Shown: in pieces, positions 1 to 9,530 of the stretch
Layout of the letters: every line of letters starts with the position of its first letter
Position numbering within the stretch: position 1 is the stretch's first letter
Assembly (NCBI RefSeq): GCF_004327285.1
Contig: NZ_QJUI01000004.1
Span: 241,602-305,601 of the forward strand
Direction of reading: 5' to 3'
Length of the DNA: 64,000 bases
Origin: Phytopseudomonas daroniae
GTDB taxonomy: Bacteria > Pseudomonadota > Gammaproteobacteria > Pseudomonadales > Pseudomonadaceae
Made by a program: the position numbers and the translations under genes
Notes under the pieces: generated by a model
Seen by the model: the letters and a program-made list of their open reading frames with translations, nothing else
The model's database searches: none
Told to the model about the DNA's origin: nothing

Positions 1-221
1 TTGAGATCGAACGGATCGAGACCGACCAGAGACGCCTGCATGGCCTGCAGCACACTGAGCACCGGCGCATCACCGTAGCTTTCACCCAGACCGATGTAGC
101 CGTTGTCGCTTTCCACTTCGATGATCGAGCGCAGCGCGTAAGGCTCGTGGATCCCACTGGCGTTGAGCAGCGGTGCGTCTCGAAACGCAATCGGCGTTAC
201 GCGAACCTGTTTGATCTTCAT
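1..221 (-). CDS. gudD: Glucarate dehydratase-like enzyme, N-terminal part (runs off the window)
   Basis: Only the first 73 codons are present; the gene continues beyond base 1. The N-terminus has the enolase-superfamily capping-domain pattern: a short beta strand with VRVTPIAFRD, then ALRSIIEVESDNGYIGLGESYGD. This closely resembles Pseudomonas glucarate dehydratases, which convert D-glucarate to 5-keto-4-deoxyglucarate. The ATG at 221 is preceded by CGGAG at a good distance. Catalytic residues lie outside the window, so another mandelate racemase/enolase sugar-acid dehydratase is possible. The gudP-like transporter directly upstream on the same strand supports glucarate or galactarate use. 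Confidence 0.75.
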   Translation of the reverse strand, partial: MKIKQVRVTPIAFRDAPLLNASGIHEPYALRSIIEVESDNGYIGLGESYGDAPVLSVLQAMQASLVGLDPFDL

Positions 222-306
222 AACTCACACTCCGAAATCTGACAGATGTTGCTGCGCTGGCTGGCCAGCGCGTTCGCGGGGCTTTTGTAGCCACGCAGAT
301 AGTTTT

Positions 307-1662
307 TCAAGCTGGCGATACGGCCGGCTTGGAGGTAATGCCATTGTCTTTGCCTTTGGCGCCCTTGCTGGTCTTGGTCATGAACACCAGAATGCCGGCG
401 ATCAGCGAGACCACGGCCAGGCCGATCAGGCCACCTTCGATGGAACCGGTGTGTTCTTCGAGGTAACCGAAGGTGGCTGGGGCGACGAAGCCACCCAGGC
501 TGCCCACCGAGTTGATCAGGGCGATCACCGCAGCGGCGATACGAGCGTCCAGATACGCCTGGGGAATCGGCCAGAACAGCGAGGACGCAGCCTTGAAGCC
601 GATGGCCGCGAAACAGATGGCGATAAAGGAGAAGATCGGCCCGCCGGTGGTGGACATGAACAGCCCGAACGCGGCGATCACGAACGCCGCCGATGCCCAC
701 GCCTGTTGCCACTTGTAGCGCGCCGCCAGACTGGCGAAGGCATACATGGCGGCCACCGAGATGATCCACGGCACCGAATTGAACAGGCCAATCTGCAGGT
801 CATCCAGCCCGCCCATCGAGCGGATGATGCTCGGCAGCCAGAAGGTGCAGCCGTAGATGGTCAGCGAGATGGAGAAGTACAGGAAACAGAACAGCATGAT
901 CTGCGGGTCGCGCAACAGCGTGAACACCGAGTGCTTGACCGCGCCGGTCTCCCCTGCCGCCAGTTGGCGCTGACGCTGTTCTTCGTCGATGCAGTCGGTC
1001 AGCGCCTGACTTTCCTCGCGAGTCAGCCATTTGGCGTCCTTGGGCAGCGAATCCAGCCAGAACCAGACGAAACCGCAAAGCAGCACCGAGAACATGCCTT
1101 CGATGAAGAACATCCACTGCCAGCCCTTCATGCCCAGGCCGTCGATCTGCAGGAGCAAGCCGGACAGCGGGCCGGAGATGATCGAGGCGATGGCCGAGCC
1201 GCTGAGGAAGATGGCCATGGCCTTGCCACGCTCACCGGCGGGTAGCCACTTGGTGAAGTAATACACCACGCCTGGAAAGAACCCGGCCTCGGCGACGCCA
1301 AGCAGGAAGCGCAGGATATAGAACCAGGTTTCGTTGGGCACGAAGGCCATCGCGGTAGCGACGATGCCCCAGGTGAACATGATGCGGGTCAACCACATCT
1401 TGGCGCCGTAACGCTGCAGGAGCATGTTCGAGGGCACTTCGAACAGTGCGTAACCGATGAAGAACAGGCCGGCACCCAGACCGTAGGCCGCGGCACCGAT
1501 ACCCAAGTCGGTTTCCAGGTGGCTGCGGACGAAGCCGATGTTCACCCGGTCGATGTAGTTGACGATGAACATGACCACGAACAGCGGCAAGACGTGGCGT
1601 TTCACCTTGGAGACCGCGCGGGCGACAACCTGCGGGTCGGCAGAACTCTGGACGTTATTCAA
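307..1662 (-). CDS. gudP: MFS transporter of the anion:cation symporter family, glucarate-type
   Basis: A 451-residue, 12-helix major facilitator. The motif NYIDRVNIGF at the end of the first helix is the hallmark of the ACS family (GudP, GarP, ExuT, phthalate permeases), which import sugar acids with protons. The open frame extends far upstream, but a TTG at 1662 preceded by GGGAG with an 8-base gap gives a protein of normal family length beginning LNNVQSSADPQ. I chose that start. It lies 85 bases before the gudD-like gene on the same strand, so the two are probably cotranscribed. Glucarate as substrate is inferred from this neighbour; galactarate is an alternative. Confidence 0.8.
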   Translation of the reverse strand: MNNVQSSADPQVVARAVSKVKRHVLPLFVVMFIVNYIDRVNIGFVRSHLETDLGIGAAAYGLGAGLFFIGYALFEVPSNMLLQRYGAKMWLTRIMFTWGIVATAMAFVPNETWFYILRFLLGVAEAGFFPGVVYYFTKWLPAGERGKAMAIFLSGSAIASIISGPLSGLLLQIDGLGMKGWQWMFFIEGMFSVLLCGFVWFWLDSLPKDAKWLTREESQALTDCIDEEQRQRQLAAGETGAVKHSVFTLLRDPQIMLFCFLYFSISLTIYGCTFWLPSIIRSMGGLDDLQIGLFNSVPWIISVAAMYAFASLAARYKWQQAWASAAFVIAAFGLFMSTTGGPIFSFIAICFAAIGFKAASSLFWPIPQAYLDARIAAAVIALINSVGSLGGFVAPATFGYLEEHTGSIEGGLIGLAVVSLIAGILVFMTKTSKGAKGKDNGITSKPAVSPA

Positions 1663-1729
1663 TTGGGGCGCTCCCGAGGATTGTTTTTGTGGGATGCGCC
1701 GATCATGTACGCGGACATTGATCCCGTCT

Positions 1730-1739
1730 AATCTAGATT
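1730..1739. promoter_or_regulatory. Palindrome in the divergent gudP/LysR promoter region
   Basis: The perfect 10-base palindrome AATCTAGATT sits in the 106 bases between the divergent gudP-like and LysR genes. A LysR regulator binding an interrupted dyad here would control both directions. The assignment rests only on position and symmetry. Confidence 0.35.
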
Positions 1740-1768
1740 GGCACTCGATTGATACCAGGATTAGATCA

Positions 1769-2668
1769 ATGTTCGAACTCGCCCAGTTGCGCTGCTTCAC
1801 CACCGTGGCTACCGAACTCAACTTTCGCCGCGCCGCCGAACGGCTGAACATGACCCAGCCGCCGCTAAGCCGGCAGATCCAGCTGCTCGAGCACAGCCTT
1901 GGTGTCGAACTGTTCACCCGTAGCACCCGCAGCGTCGCACTCACCGCGGCAGGCCGGGCCTTCTTCATCGAAGCCCAGCATCTGCTGGAACGCGCCCACC
2001 AGGCAGCAGCCTCGGCGCGGCGCTTCGCGGCAGGCGATATCGGCTCGGTGAGCATCAGTTTCGTCGGCAGTGCGGTGTATGAGTTCCTGCCCAGGGTGAT
2101 TGCCGAGGCACGGCTGAATCAGCCCCAGGTGAAGATTTCCCTGAGCGAGATGAACACCCACCAGCAGCACGAAGCGCTACGCACCCGCCGTATCGATCTG
2201 GGCATCGTGCGCCAGCCATTGCTGCAGGCGGGTTACGAAAACGAATGCCTGGTGCGTGAGCCGTTCGTGCTGGCCATCCCGAATCAGCACCCCCTGGCCA
2301 CGGCGGATCAGGCAAGGGTCGAGGATCTGGATGGCGTACCTTTTCTGATGTATTCCCACGCGGCCTACCCACCGTTCAACGAACTGCTGACCGGCATGTT
2401 CCGCTCGGCCGGCGTGGCCCCCGAATACGTGCAGTGGCTGGGGTCGTCACTGACCATTCTGGCACTGGTCAACGCCGGCATGGGCCTGGCCATGGTGCCG
2501 CGCTGCGCCACCAACGTGGTGTTCAGGAACGTGACCTTCCGCGAGATCGACCTGGGCGAAGGCATCCAGAGCGAACTGCACCTGACCTGGCGCAGCAACA
2601 ACGACAACCCGGCCTGCATGATGCTGCTGGAAGCCATTCGTGCGGCCGTGGCGACAGGGACGGATTGA
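1769..2668 (+). CDS. LysR-family transcriptional regulator of the glucarate locus
   Basis: A 299-residue LysR protein. The N-terminal winged helix-turn-helix is clear (about residues 15-40, NFRRAAERLNMTQPPLSRQI), followed by a periplasmic-binding-like effector domain from about residue 90. The start at 1769 puts the usual MFELAQLRCF at the N-terminus. The frame stays open further upstream but that part runs into the divergent promoter. It is transcribed away from the gudP/gudD pair, the usual arrangement for a LysR activator of the adjacent catabolic operon. The inducer (a sugar acid) is an inference. Confidence 0.85.
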   Translation: MFELAQLRCFTTVATELNFRRAAERLNMTQPPLSRQIQLLEHSLGVELFTRSTRSVALTAAGRAFFIEAQHLLERAHQAAASARRFAAGDIGSVSISFVGSAVYEFLPRVIAEARLNQPQVKISLSEMNTHQQHEALRTRRIDLGIVRQPLLQAGYENECLVREPFVLAIPNQHPLATADQARVEDLDGVPFLMYSHAAYPPFNELLTGMFRSAGVAPEYVQWLGSSLTILALVNAGMGLAMVPRCATNVVFRNVTFREIDLGEGIQSELHLTWRSNNDNPACMMLLEAIRAAVATGTD

Positions 2669-2715
2669 GTACGAAGATCGGGGCTTGTACGTGGCTGGAG
2701 GCTTCACGCGATGTT

Positions 2716-2904
2716 GTAGGAACCGCGCTGCAACGATTAGTGGCCGTGATGCGATATCGCAGGATGGCTACGATCACTTCGCCCCGAGATCGGGGCTCCT
2801 ACGCGGCGTTGGCTTCCGCAATTTGGTAGGAGCCGCGCCCCGCGGCGATTGGTGGCCGTGATGCGATTTCGCAGAAGGCTACGATCGTTTCGCCCCGAGA
2901 TCGG
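2716..2904. repeat. Two tandem REP-like repeats (about 85 bases each)
   Basis: Two diverged copies of one unit, 2716-2802 and 2826-2904. Each begins GTAGGA(A/G)CCGCG, contains GTGGCCGTGATGCGAT and ends CGCCCCGAGATCGG. The ends GTAGGAGCC and GGCTCCTAC are the typical Pseudomonas REP arms. The block fills the space between the LysR gene and the convergent SH3-domain gene, where it may act as a transcript-end structure. Confidence 0.8.
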
Positions 2905-3573
2905 TTACACCCACTGATCGTTGCGTTTGCGACGTATCCGGAACATGGTCGGCAGGATCAAGCCAGCCAACAGTCCGGCACCGGCGATGCTGCCACCGTA
3001 GACCATGTAGCGCATCAGCACCTGCTTCTGCTCGCTACCCAGTTGTGCCTGGGCTTCGCGCAATTCCGAGCGAGCCTGATTCAGTTCGATGTCCAGGGCG
3101 CTGCGGCTGGCTTCCAGCTCGTCGATCAGGGTCTTGCGCGAATCCAGGGTCTCCTGCATGCCTTGCACGCGGGTTTTCCAGGTGTCGTTGATGCCTTCGA
3201 GTTCGCTGCTCAACTCGGTCACCTTCTGCTCCAGCTGCGGCAGTCGCTCGGCCTGACCGGGCACTTCCTGCAGGTCACGGTTGGCGATCCACACGGCATT
3301 GCCATTCTCGCCACGCACCTGGCTGTAATCGCCCTGGGTGCGCAGCAGTTGTACGCGCATACCAGAGCTGAGCGTACCGACGATGCGGTAGCCATCGGTC
3401 GGACCGCTGCGCACGTAGGTATTCAAACTGTCACTGACCCAGCGCACGTTGTCGCTGGCCTGCTGAGCGTGAACCGGCGCCGCAATCAGCAGCAAACCGG
3501 ACAGCAGCGAAGCCCCGAGCACGCGAACCTGCGGCAGGGAAAAGGAGACGGAAAAAGGGCGGGCTAGGGACAT
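2905..3573 (-). CDS. TIGR04211-type SH3 domain membrane protein
   Basis: A 222-residue envelope protein. A signal segment (about residues 18-37, ending APVHAQ) is followed by a bacterial SH3 domain (about 45-105, NTYVRSGPTDGYRIVG...), a coiled coil of Glu/Gln-rich heptads (about 110-185), one transmembrane helix (GGSIAGAGLLAGLILP) and a basic RRKR tail. This order matches the TIGR04211/YgiM family. I used the second ATG (3573), which places the signal peptide normally. The molecular role of the family is not established; periplasmic peptidoglycan or envelope sensing is usually assumed. The gene stands alone. Confidence 0.85.
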   Translation of the reverse strand: MSLARPFSVSFSLPQVRVLGASLLSGLLLIAAPVHAQQASDNVRWVSDSLNTYVRSGPTDGYRIVGTLSSGMRVQLLRTQGDYSQVRGENGNAVWIANRDLQEVPGQAERLPQLEQKVTELSSELEGINDTWKTRVQGMQETLDSRKTLIDELEASRSALDIELNQARSELREAQAQLGSEQKQVLMRYMVYGGSIAGAGLLAGLILPTMFRIRRKRNDQWV

Positions 3574-3869
3574 AAAAACGATCTTCACTCGGCGGTGGAA
3601 CACAATGCGACACAGCGCGCTAACGTCGACCAGGCAAATTGTTGTGAAGGCGAGTCACACAGCGCAAATGGCCCAAGGCCATGCTGCCTGCTCGGTTTGG
3701 CCGACTGCACAAAGACAGCAGTGAAACGGGCGGGTTCCTCAGCACCCGGTACATCGACATGATCCGCTGCAACGCCCGATGATCGGCAAATGCTGTAAGT
3801 CGCCAGACTGGCAAAAGGCAATCACGGCATGACCGGCACGTACCAGCGCTGCCAGGATTACCGCGTTAA

Positions 3870-5081
3870 TCAGCGTGGCCGAACGCCCTGCTCGACCGTT
3901 TGCGGTGCAACAGCTCGCCATCCCGCCCATAGAGCCAGCGCGGGGAATGTTCCGCCGATCAGTGCTGCACCCTGCCAGCCAAAGCTTTCGTAGATCGGGC
4001 TGGCGATGGCCGAGCCGGTGGCACCGCCGACGAAGATGCTGGTCATGTACAGCGCATTGAGCCGCGCCCGGCTGTTCTGCTCCAGGGCGTATACCTCGCG
4101 CTGGCCCAGCACCATGTTCAGTTGCACGGCGAAATCCAGCAGCACGGCGCACAGTACCAGACCAATCACGCCAGCGAGCGGGCTGGCCTGCGTCAGGGCG
4201 AAGGCCAGCGGCGCGAGCACCAGCGCCACCACAGTGGCACGACGCGTGTGACCGGCATCGGCCAGGCGACCCGCAATGGGTGCCGCGATCGCACCAATGG
4301 CGCCAACCAGGGCGAACAGCGCGATCTGGCTCTGGCTGAAGCCGTAATGGCGCACCAGCTCCAGGGGAGCCACCGTCCAGAACAGGCTGAACGACGCGAA
4401 CATCAGGCCCTGGTACAGCGCCCGCTGACGCAGCGTCGAGTAGCGGCGCAGCAGGCCGAACAACGACAACAACAGCTGGCCGTAATGCCCGCGGTTATCC
4501 GGCGCATGGCGAGGAATGGTGGTGGCGATCACCACCACGATGCCCAGCATCATCGTCGCGGCAGAGAAGTACACCGCACGCCAGCCGAAATACTCGGCGA
4601 TCAGGCTGGCCACCGGCCGCGCCAGCAGAATGCCCAGCAGCAGGCCAGCCATGATATTGCCCACCACGCGCCCGCGAGTGGCCTCCGGCGCCAGATGCGC
4701 GGCCAGGGGAATCAACATCTGCACCGACACCGAACTTAGACCAACCAGCAGCGACAGGCCGAGAAACAGGTTCGGCGATGACGAGAAGCCAGCGGCCAGC
4801 AGACAGACCATCGCCGCCAGGGTGGTCAGCAGCATCAGCCGACGATTCTCCAGTAGGTCGGCCAGCGGCACCAGAAACAGCAGGCCCAGGGCGTAGCCGA
4901 TCTGGGTCAGGGAAACGATCAGGCTGGCCTTGTGCATCGACAGGCCCACGGCCGGCGCGATCAGCTCGATGATCGGCTGGGCGTAGTAGAGATTGGCGAC
5001 GATGGCGCCGCAGCAGAAGGCGAACAACAGCACCAGCGCCGGGGGCAGGATGTGATGTTCGCGGGAAGTGGATGTGTTCAT
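3870..5081 (-). CDS. MFS transporter, drug-efflux (DHA1) type
   Basis: A 403-residue protein with about 12 hydrophobic helices. The motif LADLLENRRLMLLTT after helix 2 corresponds to MFS motif A, and the second half has a matching GRLADAGHTRR loop. NLYYAQPIIELIA at the N-terminus is typical of the YgaY/YdhP-like branch of putative exporters. The start MNTSTSREHH at 5081 gives normal family length; earlier in-frame codons belong to non-coding DNA. The substrate cannot be told from sequence. A fragment of a LysR effector domain lies just upstream on the same strand. Confidence 0.8.
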   Translation of the reverse strand: MNTSTSREHHILPPALVLLFAFCCGAIVANLYYAQPIIELIAPAVGLSMHKASLIVSLTQIGYALGLLFLVPLADLLENRRLMLLTTLAAMVCLLAAGFSSSPNLFLGLSLLVGLSSVSVQMLIPLAAHLAPEATRGRVVGNIMAGLLLGILLARPVASLIAEYFGWRAVYFSAATMMLGIVVVIATTIPRHAPDNRGHYGQLLLSLFGLLRRYSTLRQRALYQGLMFASFSLFWTVAPLELVRHYGFSQSQIALFALVGAIGAIAAPIAGRLADAGHTRRATVVALVLAPLAFALTQASPLAGVIGLVLCAVLLDFAVQLNMVLGQREVYALEQNSRARLNALYMTSIFVGGATGSAIASPIYESFGWQGAALIGGTFPALALWAGWRAVAPQTVEQGVRPR

Positions 5082-5173
5082 GGTTGCCTCGCGATGAATC
5101 GGCGTACACAGGCGCGGATCGTCGGAAGATGGAGCGGCCTGGGAATGTAATGGCGTCACCAGCATCCGGCTGG

Positions 5174-5308
5174 CTACATCTGGTGAAGTAACGGTACGGC
5201 GCCTCGTCGGGGGTGTCGCTCGAGCAGAAGATCGAGGTGCGGCGCGATGATCCGCCGCCCGAACGCCACCGGCACGCTGACATTCAATAGGTTTCCGAGG
5301 CCTGACCG
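5174..5308 (-). pseudogene. Remnant of a LysR effector domain
   Basis: Reading the minus strand between the stop of the GNAT gene and a TAG at 5174-5176 gives a short stretch containing NVSVPVAFGRRIIAPHLDLL. This strongly resembles the first strand and helix of LysR effector domains (pattern hLRVSAPVaFGRRHIAPhL). It has no helix-turn-helix, no start codon and no remaining effector domain. I read it as the debris of a regulator that once accompanied the neighbouring MFS gene. The identification rests on about 30 residues only. Confidence 0.5.
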
Positions 5309-5317
5309 GCTCTGACT

Positions 5318-5833
5318 CTAGCTCAAGTCGGGCAGCAGGCACTGCATATGCGTCGTCTGCCAGAGCGGATCGGCTTCGACATCGACGACGGCGAACCCCT
5401 GCTTTTCCCAGAAGCGGATAGCACCCGGTAGAAAGGGATGAGTATGCAGGTAGAGCACCTGCACACCGGCATCGGCGGCATGCTCGTGCAGCCGCGCATA
5501 TAACGCCCTGGCCAGGCCGAAACGGCGAAATTGCGGAGCAACGAACAGGCGCACGATCTCCACGGTTCGGCGCCCGGCATAGTCGAGCTGAGGGAATCGG
5601 TGGTCATAAGGCAGATAACCAACGGCCGCGACGATCTCGTCGTCACAGCGCGCCAACCAGAAACAGCCATCCTCGCCATTTAGGTACACCTGCTCGAAGT
5701 ACTGCAGATCCGCCGGCAATACCGTTGCGTCGAGCATAGGGAAGATTTCCGCGCGGGCCGCCATGACAAAGTCGACCAACTCGGCGATATCGCTCGCCTG
5801 GACGCGGGCGATATGGATGGGTGACGTGTTCAT
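5318..5833 (-). CDS. GNAT-family N-acetyltransferase
   Basis: A 171-residue protein with the GNAT fold. The acetyl-CoA-binding motif A is VEIVRLFVAPQFRRFGLARALYARL (shown here in part; about residues 90-115), with the R/Q-x-x-G-x-A pattern seen as RRFGLA. It is followed by a strand LYLHTHPF and the C-terminal FWEKQGFAVVD. The start at 5833 (MNTSPIHIARV) fits family length. It is divergent from minC with a 250-base gap. The substrate is unknown. Confidence 0.8.
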   Translation of the reverse strand: MNTSPIHIARVQASDIAELVDFVMAARAEIFPMLDATVLPADLQYFEQVYLNGEDGCFWLARCDDEIVAAVGYLPYDHRFPQLDYAGRRTVEIVRLFVAPQFRRFGLARALYARLHEHAADAGVQVLYLHTHPFLPGAIRFWEKQGFAVVDVEADPLWQTTHMQCLLPDLS

Positions 5834-6085
5834 GCCCCTCCCGGATTGCATCGGCACGCTTGCAGACGAAGCGGCCCACTGGTGAAAGTGGCGGCAACAT
5901 AGCCCGCACCTGCCCTGCTCGCAACCACGCACCTCTTTTATATAGGCAACCGAGGCACCAATGTTTCGCGGCGTTGTCACTGAAAGCCCCGAGCATCGAA
6001 CGATGGTTGCTGCTTTTACCCTTGAGCCTCGCCGCCGTTCTCGTTATAAGTCCCGCTACTTTTCCAAGGCCGTATCAGGCAGACC

Positions 6086-6820
6086 ATGAGCCAAGCTGAT
6101 CTCCTCGACCAAGACCCCGTGTTCCAGCTCAAAGGCAGCATGCTGGCCATCACCGTGATGGAACTGGCGCACAACGACCTCGCCCGCCTCGACCTGCAAC
6201 TGGCGGAGAAAGTCGCCCAGGCCCCGAACTTCTTCAGCAACACCCCGCTGGTGCTGGCCCTCGACAAACTGCCGAAGGATGAAGGCAGCCTCGATCTCGG
6301 CGAGCTGATGATCCTGTGCCGCAAGCACGGCCTGCGTACCCTGGCCGTGCGCGCCAACCGCGAAGAGGATATCGCCGCTGCCAACGCACTGGATCTGCCG
6401 GTGCTGCCACCCTCCGGTGCCCGCGAGCGAATCATCGACCCGGCGCCGAAACCGCAGGAGCCACCCGCCAAACCGGCCGAGCCCGAAGTCAAACCGACCC
6501 GCGTGGTCACCACGCCGGTGCGTGGCGGCCAGCAAATCTACGCCCAGGGTTGCGATCTGGTGGTGCTCGCCCCGGTCAGTGCCGGTGCGGAACTTCTCGC
6601 CGATGGCAACATCCATGTTTACGCCCCTATGCGCGGCCGCGCTCTGGCCGGTATCAAGGGTAATCGTCAGGCACGGATTTTCTGCCAGCAGATGGGTGCG
6701 GAACTGCTCTCCATCGCGGGTCAGTACAAGGTTGCCGAAGACCTGCGTCGTGACCCGAACTGGGGGCGTGCGGTACAGGTCGGCCTGACGGGTGACGTGT
6801 TGAACATAACCCGTCTTTAA
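6086..6820 (+). CDS. minC: Septum-site determining protein MinC
   Basis: A 244-residue inhibitor of FtsZ ring assembly. The N-terminal domain (about 1-110) opens with [19 protein letters not shown], which binds FtsZ. A Pro/Lys-rich linker (about 125-145, [19 protein letters not shown]) follows. The C-terminal right-handed beta helix (about 150-244, [35 protein letters not shown]) dimerises and binds MinD. It is the first gene of minCDE. A 226-base gap separates it from minD, so minD may also have its own promoter. Confidence 0.97.
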   Translation: MSQADLLDQDPVFQLKGSMLAITVMELAHNDLARLDLQLAEKVAQAPNFFSNTPLVLALDKLPKDEGSLDLGELMILCRKHGLRTLAVRANREEDIAAANALDLPVLPPSGARERIIDPAPKPQEPPAKPAEPEVKPTRVVTTPVRGGQQIYAQGCDLVVLAPVSAGAELLADGNIHVYAPMRGRALAGIKGNRQARIFCQQMGAELLSIAGQYKVAEDLRRDPNWGRAVQVGLTGDVLNITRL

Positions 6821-7046
6821 CGGATACTGCCGCCACTTTTAACGGACATAAAGGGCATCTGGAAGCCTTCAGGCAGACTGTCAAAACAATCACTGGCAAA
6901 CAGCCAGTCGGCATCGCTCGGCGCCTGAAGCGAATCGCTTTTCCCGCCTTGCGAGTCGCACCAGAGCCCTGCTCAACGGATTTTTTCGACAGACCACCAG
7001 TTGCTGGCAGGTTCCTGTTTCTTATTCATTTTTGGGGTGAATCACC

Positions 7047-7862
7047 TTGGCCAAGATCCTCGTAGTCACTTCCGGCAAAGGTGGCGTCGGTAAAACCACC
7101 ACCAGCGCCGCCATCGGTACCGGCCTCGCCCTGCGCGGCCACAAGACCGTCATCGTCGACTTCGACGTCGGCCTGCGTAACCTCGACCTGATCATGGGCT
7201 GTGAACGCCGCGTGGTGTACGACTTCGTCAACGTCGTCAACGGCGAAGCCACCCTGTCCCAGGCCCTGATCAAGGACAAACGTCTGGAGAACCTGTACGT
7301 GCTGGCCGCCAGCCAGACCCGTGACAAGGATGCCCTGACCCTGGAAGGCGTGGAAAAGGTCATCAACGAACTGCGCGAAAACTTCGAATACGTGGTCTGC
7401 GATTCGCCGGCCGGTATCGAGAAAGGCGCCCACCTGGCCATGTACTTCGCCGACGAAGCGATCGTGGTGACCAACCCGGAAGTCTCCTCGGTACGCGACT
7501 CCGACCGTATGCTCGGCCTGCTGGCCAGCAAATCGCGCCGCGCCGAACAAGGCGGTGAGCCGATCAAGGAACACCTGCTGCTGACCCGCTACAACCCGGA
7601 GCGCGTGACCCGCGGTGAAATGCTCGGTGTGGAAGACGTCGAGGAAATCCTCGCCATCCGCCTGCTCGGCGTGATCCCGGAATCCCAGGCCGTGCTCAAG
7701 GCGTCCAACCAGGGCGTGCCCGTGATCCTCGATGATCAGAGCGATGCCGGCCAGGCTTACAGCGATGCAGTGGATCGTTTGCTCGGCAAGGAAGTGGTGC
7801 ACCGCTTCCTTGATGTGAAGAAGCAGGGCTTCCTGCAACGTCTGTTTGGAGGTCGAGAATGA
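7047..7862 (+). CDS. minD: Septum-site determining ATPase MinD
   Basis: A 271-residue ParA/MinD-family ATPase that recruits MinC to the membrane at the cell poles. The deviant Walker A, KGGVGKTT, lies at residues 10-17, with switch regions [11 protein letters not shown] and CDSPAGIE after it. The C-terminus ends in an amphipathic basic helix ([13 protein letters not shown]) that binds membrane. The start codon is TTG at 7047 with a GGGGTGA ribosome site ahead, as is usual for Pseudomonas minD. Its stop overlaps minE by four bases. Confidence 0.98.
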   Translation: MAKILVVTSGKGGVGKTTTSAAIGTGLALRGHKTVIVDFDVGLRNLDLIMGCERRVVYDFVNVVNGEATLSQALIKDKRLENLYVLAASQTRDKDALTLEGVEKVINELRENFEYVVCDSPAGIEKGAHLAMYFADEAIVVTNPEVSSVRDSDRMLGLLASKSRRAEQGGEPIKEHLLLTRYNPERVTRGEMLGVEDVEEILAIRLLGVIPESQAVLKASNQGVPVILDDQSDAGQAYSDAVDRLLGKEVVHRFLDVKKQGFLQRLFGGRE

Positions 7863-8113
7863 ATATTTTTGACTTCTTGCGTTCGCGCAAGAAGGAAGCC
7901 ACTGCCTCCATCGCCAAAGAGCGCCTACAGATCATCGTTGCCCACGAACGTGGCCAGCGCACTCAGCCAGATTACTTGCCTGCCCTGCAGCAGGAACTGG
8001 TCGAGGTGATCCGCAAGTACGTTGCCATCGATTCCGATCAGGTCCAGGTCGCACTGGAAAACCAGGGCAGCTGCTCGATTCTAGAATTGAACATCACCCT
8101 GCCGGATCGTTGA
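7859..8113 (+). CDS. minE: Cell division topological specificity factor MinE
   Basis: An 84-residue protein of normal MinE length. The N-terminal amphipathic/anti-MinCD segment ([30 protein letters not shown]) stimulates MinD ATPase and drives pole-to-pole oscillation. The C-terminal half is the topological specificity domain. The ATGA overlap with minD implies translational coupling. Confidence 0.98.
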   Translation: MNIFDFLRSRKKEATASIAKERLQIIVAHERGQRTQPDYLPALQQELVEVIRKYVAIDSDQVQVALENQGSCSILELNITLPDR

Positions 8114-8127
8114 TCCGCGTACCGTAG

Positions 8128-8195
8128 GGTGGGTTAGCAGCGCCTGGTCGTGACCTTCAATTCACTACCAGAGTCAGTGCGCTGCGTAACCCACC
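8128..8195. repeat. Imperfect hairpin repeat between minE and rluA
   Basis: The arms GGTGGGTTAGCAGCGC (8128-8143) and GCGCTGCGTAACCCACC (8179-8195) form a long stem with a 35-base loop. The outer GTAGGGTGGGTTA is the end sequence of the REP-like family scattered through this window. It could end the min transcript or be a passive repeat. Confidence 0.7.
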
Positions 8196-8298
8196 AGGCG
8201 ATGCCGAAGACGACATCGACCTTCTGCGGTAACTCGCTCCCCGAATGGCGGCCCCGATGGCCGCTTTTCGTTTTTATCGCCCAACCAACAGAACGCCC

Positions 8299-8934
8299 AT
8301 GCCGCTCAGCCAAATCGAAATCGTCCATCAGGATGCCGCCCTGCTGGTGATCAACAAGCCCACCCTGCTGCTCTCGGTGCCCGGTCGCGCCGAAGACAAC
8401 AAGGATTGCCTGGTCACCCGCCTGCAGGAAAACGGCTACCCCGAAGCACGTATCGTGCATCGTCTGGATTGGGAAACCTCGGGCCTGATCGTCCTCGCCC
8501 GTGATGCCGACAGCCACCGCGAGCTGTCCCGGCAGTTCCACGACCGCGAAACGGAAAAAGCCTACACCGCTTTGTGCTGGGGTTCGCCCGAGGGCGACAG
8601 CGGCAGCATCGACCTGCCCCTGCGTTACGACCCACCGACCAAACCGCGCCACGTGGTCGACCATGAACACGGCAAACACGCCCTGACCTTCTGGCGCATA
8701 CTCGAGCGCCATGCCGATTACAGCCGCGTCGAGCTGACCCCGATCACCGGCCGCTCGCACCAGTTGCGCGTGCACATGCTGTCCATCGGTCATCCGCTGC
8801 TCGGCGATGGTCTCTATGCCCATGAACAGGCCCTGGCCGCCTACCCGCGCCTGTGCCTGCACGCCAGCATGCTCAGCCTGACTCACCCGCAAACCGGCGA
8901 ACGCCTGCGCTTCGAGTGCCCGGCGCCATTCTGA
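8299..8934 (+). CDS. rluA: Dual-specificity rRNA/tRNA pseudouridine synthase RluA
   Basis: A 211-residue pseudouridine synthase. The catalytic motif is RIVHRLDWETSGLIVLA, where the Asp of HRLD is the nucleophile, followed by EKAYTALCWG and TGRSHQLRVHM, all diagnostic of the RluA family. The short length and lack of an S4 domain fit RluA (23S U746 and tRNA U32) better than RluC or RluD. The start at 8299 (MPLSQIEIVH) removes a non-family N-terminal extension. Location next to minCDE is common in Pseudomonas. The stop overlaps the next gene's start. Confidence 0.9.
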   Translation: MPLSQIEIVHQDAALLVINKPTLLLSVPGRAEDNKDCLVTRLQENGYPEARIVHRLDWETSGLIVLARDADSHRELSRQFHDRETEKAYTALCWGSPEGDSGSIDLPLRYDPPTKPRHVVDHEHGKHALTFWRILERHADYSRVELTPITGRSHQLRVHMLSIGHPLLGDGLYAHEQALAAYPRLCLHASMLSLTHPQTGERLRFECPAPF

Positions 8935-9512
8935 TGGATCCCCGGCGCTTCTACGAGAACACCAAGGGCGCACCGGCAATGCCCTCGCTGCTGCTGGCCC
9001 TGCAACACTGGCAGGCGCCACCCGGCCTGGCCGTGGATCTGGGCTGTGGCGCCGGCCGCGACACCCTGGAGCTGCTGCGTCAGGGCTGGCAGGTGCTGGC
9101 GGTGGATGCCGAGCCGCTGGCCTTCGACTACCTGCAACCGCTGGTGCCTGGCGATCAGCGCGCGGCCCTGCGCTGCGCATGCAGCCCGTTCCAGGACATC
9201 GAGCTGCCCGCCGCCGAGCTGATCAACGGCAGCTTCTCCCTGCCATTCTGTGCGCCCGCTGACTTTCCCGGGTTCTGGCGGCGCATCGAACAGGCCGTGA
9301 AACCCGGCGGCCTTTTCGCCGGGCACTTCTTCGGCGAGCGCGACGACTGGGCTCAGGACGGCCTGAGCATCCACACCCGCGCCGAGGTCGAAGCCCTGTT
9401 CCAGCATTGGCAGATCATCGACCTGCAGGAAATCGACCGCCCGGGCCAGACCGCCGTCGGCCGCGCCAAGCACTGGCACCTGTTTGCCGTGGTGGCCAGG
9501 CGCCAATCGTAA
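8934..9512 (+). CDS. Class I SAM-dependent methyltransferase
   Basis: A 192-residue protein whose SAM-binding motif I is VDLGCGAGRDTLELL (about residues 35-50), with an acidic motif II (VDAEPLAFDYL) one strand later. The overall size and the FARDD-like GHFFGERDDWA segment resemble the TehB-like thiopurine/tellurite methyltransferase group. The ATG at 8934 overlaps the rluA stop (TGATG), so translation is coupled. I cannot name the substrate; the coupling hints at an RNA-related or detoxification role, but this is weak. Confidence 0.8.
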   Translation: MDPRRFYENTKGAPAMPSLLLALQHWQAPPGLAVDLGCGAGRDTLELLRQGWQVLAVDAEPLAFDYLQPLVPGDQRAALRCACSPFQDIELPAAELINGSFSLPFCAPADFPGFWRRIEQAVKPGGLFAGHFFGERDDWAQDGLSIHTRAEVEALFQHWQIIDLQEIDRPGQTAVGRAKHWHLFAVVARRQS

Positions 9513-9530
9513 TGACCTCATCGCCCGCTC

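Noticed and set aside
163..1245. A 360-codon plus-strand frame opposite the gudP-like transporter
   Set aside because: His/Asp/Arg/Gly-rich antisense of transmembrane codons; no family resemblance.
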